Shown piece by piece: positions 1-6,941 of a stretch of DNA of 10,117 nt. The DNA is from Clostridia bacterium (GTDB taxonomy: Bacteria > Bacillota > Clostridia > Oscillospirales > Acutalibacteraceae): the NCBI GenBank assembly GCA_900772705.1, contig CAAGRQ010000116.1, positions 1 to 10,117 on the forward strand, read 5' to 3'. The notes below the pieces were generated by a model. It searched no databases. It worked only from the letters and a program-made list of their open reading frames with translations, and had not been told where the DNA came from. Position 1 is the stretch's first letter. Every line of letters begins with the position of its first letter. The translations under genes and the position numbers were made by a program.

Positions 1-2
1 CT

Positions 3-419
3 ACTTGGACTAAGATCGGTGATACCAAGGATCTCGCTGAAACTGCCGGCGTTATGTCCGCCAGCGTTAATTTCGCAAGATTTGAAAACCACGAGGCAGC
101 TTTAAAGAGGCTTCCTCATATGTCCTCTGAAATAGGCAAAATGTACAGGGATTACGATGCTCATGCGGACTGCATCGCATTTCTCAAGGAGGCATTTAAA
201 AATCCGCTGGCTATAAATCCGCTGATTGCAAGGTGCTCCCTGTATGACAACGCCGAAAATCCTCACGGGCTGTTTACCTACAACGGGCTCAAGAAGCCTC
301 TTTACTACCTGTGTGAGTTCCTAAAATCCCAGCATGAGTTTCTTGTAAAGCATACCGGCTGGTATATGATTACTTCCGATACCAGAGATATTCAGCTCCT
401 GTTTCTTAATATTGACGAC
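3..419 (+). other. GH39-like segment fused in frame ahead of the MalQ domain
   Basis: Numbered from the Met at 54, residues 71-89 read HGLFTYNGLKKPLYYLCEF. About 15 residues later comes GWYMITSDTRDIQLLFLN. This order (G-L-x-T-x-x-G-x-x-K-P-x-Y-Y, then a Y-x-[IV]-T / Q-[IV]-L-L-x-N strand pair) is what I recall at the C-terminal end of GH39 beta-xylosidase domains and of AraC regulators carrying such a domain. Residues 40-66 would match the helix and strand just before it. No TEWN-type GH39 catalytic motif is visible, and residues before 40 are not recognised. The MalQ similarity begins within about 405-445. The assignment rests on motif memory only. Confidence 0.45.
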
Positions 420-1577
420 GAACTTGCAAAAAAGATAAAAGAATTTGAACTCGAAAATTCGTGGCTTACGGATTATGCCGTTTTTATGGCTGTTAAGGAA
501 GAAGAAAATTTCAAGCCGTGGTGGCAGTGGAACGAAAAGCACGCAAAATATTTTGAGTGCATAAAAGACATTTATTCTTTTGAAGACAGAGCGGCATTTT
601 GGAAATTCATACAATATATTTTTTACTCTCAATGGTACGAAATAAAGGAATACGCAAACAAAAAAGGTATCGCCGTGATAGGAGATATGCCTATTTATGT
701 GGCAATGGACAGCGTTGATGTCTGGGCAGAAACTTCTATGTTTTTAATCGACGAGACCACGCTCAAAGCGAAAAAAGTTGCGGGGGTTCCGCCCGATTAT
801 TTCAGCAAAGACGGTCAACTTTGGGGCAATCCGATTTACGACTGGAACAAGATGAAAGAGAGCGGCTACTCGTGGTGGCTCTCCAGACTCGCTCATAATC
901 TCAAAGTTTACGACACGGTTAGAATTGACCATTTCAGGGCGTTTGCTTCATATTGGGCAGTGCCTGCCGAGAGCAAAACGGCAAAGGTCGGCGAATGGAT
1001 TGACGGTCCGAGAATGGACTTCTTTAACGCCGTGTTTGAAAAATTCGGAAATGATGTTCCGATTATCGCAGAAGATTTGGGAACTTTCGGAGAAGATGTA
1101 ATAAAGTTGCTAAGCGACACGGGATTTCCCGGAATGAAGGTGGTTCAGTTCGGATTTGACCCAAACTCCGACTCCTCTCATATGCCGCACAATGCAGAAA
1201 AAAACAGCATAAATTATGTCGGCACTCACGACAACAATACAATCCTCGGCTGGCTGTGGGAAGCAAGCGAAGAGGAACGCAAATTTGCGCTTGATTACTG
1301 CCGTTTTTACGGCGACAACTGGGGCGAGGGCGGATACAAGAGCCGCTCATGCAGGGCGGTAATCGAGACAGTTTGGCAGAGTGCGTCAAACATTGCAATC
1401 ATTGCGTTTCAGGATATGTGCGGTTTCGGCTCAGACGCAAGAATGAACATTCCCGGAGTACCCGAAAAGAACTGGAGATTTCGTACAACGAGAGAAACCG
1501 TCGACAGCATTGACAGCGATTATTTCAAGCATATCAATTCCCTTTATCGCAGAATGTATCCCGTATTTGAAAAATAG
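3..1577 (+). CDS. malQ: 4-alpha-glucanotransferase (MalQ, GH77), 5'-partial, with an atypical N-terminus
   Basis: MalQ (amylomaltase, disproportionating enzyme) transfers maltosyl or longer glucan units between alpha-1,4-glucans in cytoplasmic maltodextrin/glycogen metabolism. Numbering from the Met at 54, residues from about 121-135 to 507 match GH77. The catalytic set is intact: nucleophile Asp292 in VRIDHF, acid/base Glu340 in IIAEDLG and Asp393 in GTHDNN. Other family blocks are GDMPIYVAMDSVDVWA, GVPPDYFS, GQLWGNP and the C-terminal RMNIPG. The frame is open from base 3 with no stop, and the ATG at 54 has no Shine-Dalgarno, so the true start probably lies outside the window. Residues 1-120 do not look like the usual MalQ N-terminus (LPS..GIG, LPLGPTG.GDSPYQ). 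Residues about 40-120 instead resemble the C-terminal end of a GH39-like protein. The gene ends at a terminator shared with the convergent operon. The MalQ call is firm for the C-terminal part; whether this protein is functional is uncertain. Confidence 0.9.
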   Translation, partial: TWTKIGDTKDLAETAGVMSASVNFARFENHEAALKRLPHMSSEIGKMYRDYDAHADCIAFLKEAFKNPLAINPLIARCSLYDNAENPHGLFTYNGLKKPLYYLCEFLKSQHEFLVKHTGWYMITSDTRDIQLLFLNIDDELAKKIKEFELENSWLTDYAVFMAVKEEENFKPWWQWNEKHAKYFECIKDIYSFEDRAAFWKFIQYIFYSQWYEIKEYANKKGIAVIGDMPIYVAMDSVDVWAETSMFLIDETTLKAKKVAGVPPDYFSKDGQLWGNPIYDWNKMKESGYSWWLSRLAHNLKVYDTVRIDHFRAFASYWAVPAESKTAKVGEWIDGPRMDFFNAVFEKFGNDVPIIAEDLGTFGEDVIKLLSDTGFPGMKVVQFGFDPNSDSSHMPHNAEKNSINYVGTHDNNTILGWLWEASEEERKFALDYCRFYGDNWGEGGYKSRSCRAVIETVWQSASNIAIIAFQDMCGFGSDARMNIPGVPEKNWRFRTTRETVDSIDSDYFKHINSLYRRMYPVFEK

Positions 1578-1588
1578 AAACAAGACAT

Positions 1589-1630
1589 AAAAAGACCTTA
1601 CGAACTGTTGAAAAGTCCGTAAGGTCTTTT
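1589..1630. terminator. Bidirectional rho-independent terminator between convergent genes
   Basis: A perfect 13-bp inverted repeat (1590-1602 aaaagaccttacg with 1618-1630 cgtaaggtctttt) can be extended inward by three pairs past one mismatch, leaving a loop of about seven bases. It is followed by a T-run on both strands (TTTT on plus at 1627-1630, TTTTT on minus at 1593-1589). It lies 11 bases past the glucanotransferase stop and 10 bases past the lipid kinase stop, so it can end both transcripts. Confidence 0.9.
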
Positions 1631-1640
1631 GCTTTATAAA

Positions 1641-2600
1641 TCAGTCTTTAATAATACAAAGTTTAAGCGATTTAGGCTCAACCTTGAAATCAACCTCGTA
1701 GTAATCGAAGTTTTCGCCGTCGCAGTTACCGGGAAGTTTTCTGCCGTTTTCGGAATAAATCTTACCGGATTTTATGTAGTAATTATGGCAAAGCGGTGAT
1801 GTGGTTTCGTCAAGAGTACCGTTTGAGTATTTTTTAATAAGAGGTAATGCCTCAGCAAGAGACAGACCGTCTATCAAGCATACATCCAAAAGTCCGTCGT
1901 CAAGCACGCTGTGCGGTGCAGGACAAAATCCTCCTCCGTACCAGCTGGCATTGCATATAGCCATAAGAGCATAATCCTTATGCCTTTCTTTAATTACAAA
2001 ATCCTCGCCGGTCTCTTTGTCACAGCAGTTAAGTTCATAGGAAATATCATAATGAAGCGGCTTCATTAATACAGGTGCAACCGCCAAATTATACGCATTA
2101 TGACCTAAAAACGGCGCTTTCTCAGCCATTTTTCTACCAAGCGTCTCAACCAGTGTGTCAAGGCCGTAGGACATAACATTTATGCATTTTTCGCCGTTAT
2201 AATCAATAAGGTCAATAGGCATAACATCATACTTGATTTTGCCGTTATAAAAGCCGAATGACTTTATTACATTTTCTACATTTATCTTTTTTGTGGCATA
2301 AACTTTTTTTGCAAAATCATTGCCCATTCCGAGCGGAATGACCATCATAGGTGTATCTGTTCCTGCAATTCCGTTTGCAATCTCATGAACGGTACCGTCA
2401 CCGCCGCACGACACGATTACACAATTTTCGCCGTATTTTGCACTATAGTCGGCTGCAATTTTCTTAGCCTCGCCGGGCGCATGAGTCTCCTCAATAATCA
2501 TCTCATCGTCAAGTCTGCGAAATGTAGATTTTATTCGGTAAAAAATCTTTTCCTTATCATCATTTCCCGCAATAGGATTAACTATAAAAACGTATTTCAT
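1641..2600 (-). CDS. Diacylglycerol kinase family lipid kinase (DAGK catalytic domain, DgkB/YegS type)
   Basis: Soluble DAGK-fold kinase that phosphorylates a lipid such as diacylglycerol using ATP at the cytoplasmic membrane face. In Firmicutes, DgkB of this family recycles diacylglycerol released during lipoteichoic acid synthesis. At 319 residues it has the normal family length. The N-terminal nucleotide-binding half shows FIVNPIAG (5-12), the signature GGDGT at 66-70 followed by VHE, and PLGMGNDFA at 89-97. The C-terminal half has WYGGGFCPAP and DDGLLDV, which are typical of the beta-sandwich domain. The ATG at 2600 is preceded by GGGAG at good spacing. It starts 24 bases after the galactokinase stop and is the last gene before the terminator. 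The family is clear; the exact lipid substrate (DAG, ceramide-like or other) cannot be read from the sequence, so no symbol is given. Confidence 0.9.
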   Translation of the reverse strand: MKYVFIVNPIAGNDDKEKIFYRIKSTFRRLDDEMIIEETHAPGEAKKIAADYSAKYGENCVIVSCGGDGTVHEIANGIAGTDTPMMVIPLGMGNDFAKKVYATKKINVENVIKSFGFYNGKIKYDVMPIDLIDYNGEKCINVMSYGLDTLVETLGRKMAEKAPFLGHNAYNLAVAPVLMKPLHYDISYELNCCDKETGEDFVIKERHKDYALMAICNASWYGGGFCPAPHSVLDDGLLDVCLIDGLSLAEALPLIKKYSNGTLDETTSPLCHNYYIKSGKIYSENGRKLPGNCDGENFDYYEVDFKVEPKSLKLCIIKD

Positions 2601-2624
2601 AATATTTCTCCCGCTTATGCTAAA

Positions 2625-3905
2625 TCAGATTACCAACGTTCCGCCGACAGGACGAATAATAAGAACATAACAACTGCCCTCGCCGAATACTGCTTCGATT
2701 TTTGTCTTATAGGTTTCGAGAATATCATTAGGAACAAATGCTTGAATAGTACCGGCAAATCCTCCACCGTGGACTCTCCACGCACCTTTACCCTTTAGTA
2801 TTTCCTCACTGATTGCAAGAGCGAGAGAAAGTTTTTGTTCTGTCGGATTTTTAGGTGAATATACATTTTGGTTAAGCATATAAGAAGATCTGCCCGACTC
2901 GATAATAACCTGCTTAAATCCCTCGAAATCGTTGTTTTCAAGGCATTGCACAGCCTTATCCACCCTCTTGTTTTCATTAAAGAAATGTATAGCACGAAGA
3001 ATGGCTCTGTCGTTTACCTTACCCGTAAGTTCGGGAATTGCACAGAAGAAATCCTCATACGAAATCTCTCTCAAAACAGATTTGCCCATAGCCTTTGCAA
3101 CAGACTCCATCTCGCCTCTTACAGCGGCATAATCGTCCGTTAAATCGGAATGATTACCGTGAGTGTCAACTATGCAAAGAGAATGTCCGGACTGCGAAAA
3201 GTCGAAGTCAACTTTTTTGATAACAGGTTCTTTGACTGACTCAAAGTCAATGGTAACGAATGTTCCGACCGAAGAAGCCATCTGGTCAAGGAGACCGCAA
3301 GGTTTGCCGAAAAACTTATTTTCAGCCGTCTGTGAAATCTTTGCAATGTCAACACTGCTGATTTTTCCGTCGTTATATACATAAGAAAGAATCGAACCCA
3401 AAAGCACCTCGAAAGCCGCCGAGGAACTGAGTCCGGAGCCGCCCATAACATCGCTCGTTGTGCACGCATCAAAACCTTTGACCTCAAAGCCGAGTTCCTT
3501 AACGCCTGCCGCAACGCCCTGAACGAGTGCGGTAGAATCGCCGAATTTATTTTCATCGGGAGTAAGGTCATCAAGGTCAACCAAATTCATTCTGTGACCC
3601 TGAGACTTAACCCTGATGATATTATCGTCATTCTTTGCAACGACTGCAATCGCATCCAAATTTATTGAAGCGGCAAGCACCTTACCGTTATTATGGTCGG
3701 TATGGTTTCCGCAGACTTCTGTTCTGCCCGGAGCGGAAACTATGTTTACATCTCTGTCAAAGCCGAACAGCTCACCGAAAGTATTAAGCAACTCGACATA
3801 TCTGTCTCTTTGTTTAAGAACAGCGGAGTCAAGCACATAAACCTTCTTCAAATTATCATCGAATTTTCCCGCAGAAATTGCGCAAATCATTTCTTTAACT
3901 TTCAT
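2625..3905 (-). CDS. galK: Galactokinase (GHMP kinase family)
   Basis: Phosphorylates alpha-D-galactose at C1 with ATP in the first committed Leloir step (cytoplasm). The 426-residue protein has the galactokinase signature at 59-74 (PGRTEVCGNHTDHNNG), the GHMP ATP-binding motif GGSGLSSSAAFE at 155-166, the probable catalytic base Asp207 in GLLDQ, and the third GHMP motif VHGGGFAG at 378-385. It carries about 30 more N-terminal residues before the signature than the E. coli enzyme, as I recall for clostridial relatives. Start: the ATG at 3905 has AAGGGG five bases upstream. A GTG at 3950 would add 15 residues but has no ribosome site and runs into the preceding gene. The Glu of the usual GEHTD motif is Asn67 here. 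No galT or galE is adjacent; it sits 13 bases after the VTT gene in the aromatic operon. Confidence 0.92.
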   Translation of the reverse strand: MKVKEMICAISAGKFDDNLKKVYVLDSAVLKQRDRYVELLNTFGELFGFDRDVNIVSAPGRTEVCGNHTDHNNGKVLAASINLDAIAVVAKNDDNIIRVKSQGHRMNLVDLDDLTPDENKFGDSTALVQGVAAGVKELGFEVKGFDACTTSDVMGGSGLSSSAAFEVLLGSILSYVYNDGKISSVDIAKISQTAENKFFGKPCGLLDQMASSVGTFVTIDFESVKEPVIKKVDFDFSQSGHSLCIVDTHGNHSDLTDDYAAVRGEMESVAKAMGKSVLREISYEDFFCAIPELTGKVNDRAILRAIHFFNENKRVDKAVQCLENNDFEGFKQVIIESGRSSYMLNQNVYSPKNPTEQKLSLALAISEEILKGKGAWRVHGGGFAGTIQAFVPNDILETYKTKIEAVFGEGSCYVLIIRPVGGTLVI

Positions 3906-3910
3906 AATAT

Positions 3911-3916
3911 CCCCTT
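3911..3916 (-). promoter_or_regulatory. Ribosome binding site that fixes the galK start
   Basis: AAGGGG on the minus strand lies five bases before the ATG at 3905, inside the 13-base gap and the stop codon of the preceding gene. It supports the ATG over the upstream in-frame GTG at 3950. Confidence 0.8.
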
Positions 3917-3918
3917 TT

Positions 3919-4689
3919 TTATAAAACAATTTTATACTTATTCTTTTCACTGTAAATAAGAAGCGTCTGCGTCATTTGGCGCATTCTCATTCCGTAAAAA
4001 ATATTAAATATCATAGTAGAAAATCCCGTAAATCCGACAATCACCATCAAAAGAGTGATGAATGTTACGGAGAACGGATTTGTCCACGAGGTACCGAGTT
4101 TTGTATAAACAAAGAGTCTCGGTGCAAAGCCCAGCATACTCAAAAGCGAATAGTACACAAAATCGTACTTCATAGAGCCGTAATACTTTGACACCATTCC
4201 TATCGGAATAAACGGTACAAGCCTCGTCACGGCAAGGACATACGGATTTCCGTTGCCCTTAAAATGAATCCAGTCACGAACAAAGCGCAACTTTTTTATG
4301 TTCAAAATCATACCCGTCCAGCCGCCGCCGAGGAAAATTCCCTCAACATATTTTTCCGCAAAGTACAAAAAGATGAACAGTGCATTGAGTGCAAGTGCCT
4401 GACCGAGCGGAAATACCATACCCGATATTACGCACAAAAACGAAAGCGGTATCGGGAGTTGACATTTTGCGATATAAAGCGCAAAGATGCACAGCACTAT
4501 CTCAAAGGTGGTATCGAGCCTTGCGACCGCCTCATCTATTTTTCTAAACCAACGAATCAGGGTATCAAATCTCGTTTCAAGCAGGGTATGGTTATAAAGT
4601 GCTATACCGAGCAATATGAGAAGCCCTATCGTAACCGCCAAAATTACGGTGGAGGCAAGGCCCATTCTATATCGTTTTGTCTGTTTCAT
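3919..4689 (-). CDS. VTT-domain (TVP38/TMEM64, DedA-like SNARE-associated) membrane protein
   Basis: Integral membrane protein of 256 residues, probably with five or six hydrophobic segments: about 12-32, 62-82, 83-110, a re-entrant-looking stretch at 150-170, 176-195 and 203-230. The VTT signature is seen as SGMVFPLGQALALN (89-102) and the Arg-Pro motif RLVPFIPIGMVSKYYGSMKY (156-175), which fits the TVP38/TMEM64 type better than classical DedA. Relatives are implicated in lipid scrambling or transport and membrane homeostasis; the precise role here is unknown. The ATG at 4689 has no convincing Shine-Dalgarno, but there is no other upstream start before the in-frame stop, so translation may depend on coupling to pheA 26 bases upstream. 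An alternative start is Met9. It lies between pheA and galK, both co-oriented. Confidence 0.82.
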   Translation of the reverse strand: MKQTKRYRMGLASTVILAVTIGLLILLGIALYNHTLLETRFDTLIRWFRKIDEAVARLDTTFEIVLCIFALYIAKCQLPIPLSFLCVISGMVFPLGQALALNALFIFLYFAEKYVEGIFLGGGWTGMILNIKKLRFVRDWIHFKGNGNPYVLAVTRLVPFIPIGMVSKYYGSMKYDFVYYSLLSMLGFAPRLFVYTKLGTSWTNPFSVTFITLLMVIVGFTGFSTMIFNIFYGMRMRQMTQTLLIYSEKNKYKIVL

Positions 4690-4715
4690 ATAATCAAACC
4701 AATACTGATATTTTG

Positions 4716-5849
4716 TTAGGATTGCTCAAAATAATTGCCGAGGAAAGTAAATTCAGGCAATTCATCCGACAAAGCGCACAATAAATCGAGGGTTGCCTCA
4801 TCACGAACAGAACCCATAATATCGACATAAAAATAATAGTCGAATTTTCCGTTCGCCACGGGTCTCGATTCAAGTTTTGTAAGATTAAGTCCTGTCATTG
4901 AGAACCTGCCGAGAACTCTGTAAAGCGAGCCGGTACGGTGCGGTGCCGAGAAAATGAGCGAAATCTTATCCGCATTGTCATCAATGACGAGTTCTTTTGA
5001 AATAACTATAAATCTGGTAGTGTTATTACTTACATTCTGTATGCCTCTGCGAATTATTTTGAGTCCGTATTTTTTAGCAGCACTCTCGCTGCATATAGCC
5101 GCAATATTTTTTCTGTCGCTCTCGCTGACAAATTTAGCCGCAGCGGCAGTATTTGTAAAGTTAATGCCCGTAAAGTCAAAATTTTTAAGAAAAATATTAC
5201 ACTGCGACAGAGCCTGCGGATGGGAATAAACATCCTCTATATCCTCAAATTTCACGCCGTCCTTTGCACAAAGGCAGTGCTCAACTTTAAGGTCATATGC
5301 ACCTACGACATAAAATCTGTATTTCATAATAAGGTCATAAGACTCATGCACGGAACCTGCGGTTGAATTCTCCACCGGGATAATTCCGTATTTTGCCTTA
5401 TTCTGATTTACCGCCTCAAAGACATCCTCAAACTGCTTATAAAAAATAATAGGTGAGTCGGAAAAAAGTGCCTTAGAAGCCTTTGAGCTGTACGCTCCGT
5501 CAACTCCCTGACATGCTATAGGTTCGCCGTTTGCCGTCAGTTTTTTGCCGCCTTTGGCGTTATTAACGCTGTTTCTGAGTGCTTCTCCTCCGCCGATAAT
5601 TTTATGCTGAAGTGCACGGGAGGCGTCCATAACAGATGAGAAAACCGTTTTCATCATCTCTCCCTGCTCACCGCACTGCTCTGCGACAAGGTCAAGCACT
5701 TCCTGCTCTCTTTTTTCGTTCAAAACAGGAATATTATTAGCTACCTTGTACTCTGCCACACGGCGTGATACGTCCATTCTTTTGAGCAAAAGAGGGACGA
5801 GTTCGTCATCTATTTCATCAATTTCATTTCTAAGTTGTGATAAATCCAT
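4716..5849 (-). CDS. pheA: Bifunctional chorismate mutase / prephenate dehydratase (P-protein)
   Basis: Converts chorismate to prephenate and then to phenylpyruvate, the branch to phenylalanine. The 377 residues hold three domains. An AroQ-type chorismate mutase spans about 1-85, with catalytic candidates Arg7, Arg24, Lys35, Glu48 and Gln81 aligning to E. coli R11, R28, K39, E52 and Q88. A Lys/Gly/Asn-rich linker follows at 86-108. Prephenate dehydratase covers about 110-283, opening with GVDGAYS and carrying the catalytic TRF motif at 278-280. The C-terminal ACT domain is at about 295-377, with TGSL (306-309) and ESRP (327-330), the residues that bind Phe in this family. Allosteric inhibition by Phe is therefore expected. 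The ATG at 5849 has AAGGAA 11 bases upstream. It follows aroC by 18 bases. Its mutase domain is the only one in the window and must supply TyrA too unless another lies elsewhere. Confidence 0.96.
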   Translation of the reverse strand: MDLSQLRNEIDEIDDELVPLLLKRMDVSRRVAEYKVANNIPVLNEKREQEVLDLVAEQCGEQGEMMKTVFSSVMDASRALQHKIIGGGEALRNSVNNAKGGKKLTANGEPIACQGVDGAYSSKASKALFSDSPIIFYKQFEDVFEAVNQNKAKYGIIPVENSTAGSVHESYDLIMKYRFYVVGAYDLKVEHCLCAKDGVKFEDIEDVYSHPQALSQCNIFLKNFDFTGINFTNTAAAAKFVSESDRKNIAAICSESAAKKYGLKIIRRGIQNVSNNTTRFIVISKELVIDDNADKISLIFSAPHRTGSLYRVLGRFSMTGLNLTKLESRPVANGKFDYYFYVDIMGSVRDEATLDLLCALSDELPEFTFLGNYFEQS

Positions 5850-5867
5850 TAAGTAAATGTTTCCTTT

Positions 5868-6941
5868 TTACATCATTAAATCTAAAAGTCCGAGTGCAAC
5901 GGCGCACTCAATGACAGGCACCGCTCTTACGACTATGCACGGGTCGTGCCTGCCGTGAATTTCGAGTTCTGCGTTCTCCATAGTCTGCAAATTAACGCTT
6001 TTCTGTTTCTTTGCAATAGAAGGCGTGGGCTTAATCGCAACGCTGACAGACAGCGGTGCACCGTCCGTCATACCGCCCAAAATGCCGCCGTTATTATTTG
6101 AAAGAGTGGCAACCCTGCCGTCTTTAATTTCATACTCGTCATTGACCTCGGACGCTCTTTTATCCGCAAATCCAAAGCCGAGACCGAACTCAACGCCCTT
6201 TACCGCCGGCACGCCGAATAAAATCGAGGCGAGTTTACCCTCAACCGTATCAAACATATTGCCGCCGAGACCTACAGGCAAGCCGACTGCGAAACATTCG
6301 ATTATTCCGCCGACGCTGTCAAGGCTGAGTCTTGCCTTTTCTATCTCGTCACGCATAGCCTGCTCCTTGGTTTCATCTATCAAGCTGAACATTGATGACG
6401 AAAGGGTATCGAGCAAAGACTTATCTGTTTTATTCAAATCCGAAACAGCATCGCACACACTTCCGATTTGCTTTATATGTGCGCCGATTGCAACTCCCCT
6501 TTGGGATAAAATCTGCTTTGCAACCGAGCCTGCAAAAACAAGAGGTGCGGTAAGTCTGCCGCTGAAATGTCCGCCGCCCCGTACATCATTATTTCCGCCG
6601 TATTTTACATAAGCCGGATAATCGCTGTGGCTCGGGCGTGGCACGGTCATCAGATTTGAATAATCGCCGCTTTTTGTATTTGTATTTTCTATCACCATGG
6701 CAAGCGGTGCGCCCGTTGTAACATTATCGAGCATACCCGAAAGAATATGCGGAATATCCTTTTCAAGCCTCGGTGTGGCTGTTTTGTCCTTACCCGGAGC
6801 CCTTCTTTGCATATCCTTATACACGGCGTTCATATCTATTTTTATTCCGGCAGGCAATCCGTCGATAACACAGCCGATAGCCTCGCCGTGACTCTCGCCG
6901 AAAATGCTGAGTTTTATTTTATCGCCGATTACCGATGACAT
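5868..6941 (-). CDS. aroC: Chorismate synthase
   Basis: Catalyses the last shikimate-pathway step, the trans-1,4 elimination of phosphate from EPSP to chorismate, with reduced FMN (cytoplasm, homotetramer in the family). The 357-residue protein has the family N-terminus with GESHG at 15-19, the RPSHSDYPAYVKYGG block followed by DVRGGGHFSGRLTA, NNNGGILGGMTDG, and the C-terminal GRHDPCIVVRAVPV. The HFSGRLTA version differs from the E. coli RSSARETA and is what I recall from clostridial enzymes. Start: the frame stays open to an ATG at 7013, but the ATG at 6941 has a strong GGGAGGT seven bases upstream and gives the expected N-terminus. The chosen start lies inside the end of aroA, overlapping it by 23 bases in a different frame, which suggests translational coupling. 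pheA follows 18 bases downstream. Confidence 0.96.
   Translation of the reverse strand: MSSVIGDKIKLSIFGESHGEAIGCVIDGLPAGIKIDMNAVYKDMQRRAPGKDKTATPRLEKDIPHILSGMLDNVTTGAPLAMVIENTNTKSGDYSNLMTVPRPSHSDYPAYVKYGGNNDVRGGGHFSGRLTAPLVFAGSVAKQILSQRGVAIGAHIKQIGSVCDAVSDLNKTDKSLLDTLSSSMFSLIDETKEQAMRDEIEKARLSLDSVGGIIECFAVGLPVGLGGNMFDTVEGKLASILFGVPAVKGVEFGLGFGFADKRASEVNDEYEIKDGRVATLSNNNGGILGGMTDGAPLSVSVAIKPTPSIAKKQKSVNLQTMENAELEIHGRHDPCIVVRAVPVIECAVALGLLDLMM

Noticed and set aside
54..56. ATG at 54 as the true start of the glucanotransferase
   Set aside because: The frame is open all the way to base 3 and there is no Shine-Dalgarno before 54, so this is more likely an internal Met of a gene that begins outside the window.
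1063..1398. Minus-strand open frame inside the glucanotransferase gene (similar ones at 321-632, 744-932 and 908-1120)
   Set aside because: Low-complexity shadow translations opposite conserved GH77 catalytic motifs, with no protein-like motifs.
2385..2798. Plus-strand open frame crossing the galK / lipid kinase junction
   Set aside because: Antisense to two well-supported genes, with no recognisable domain and no promoter or ribosome site.
3906..3950. Upstream GTG start for galK (15 extra residues)
   Set aside because: No ribosome site precedes it and it overlaps the VTT gene, while the ATG at 3905 has AAGGGG at ideal spacing.
6025..6612. A 195-codon open frame on the plus strand, antisense to aroC
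   Set aside because: It lies wholly opposite a strongly conserved gene, its Pro/Ser-rich translation matches nothing I recognise, and there is no ribosome binding site. It reflects codon bias on the opposite strand.
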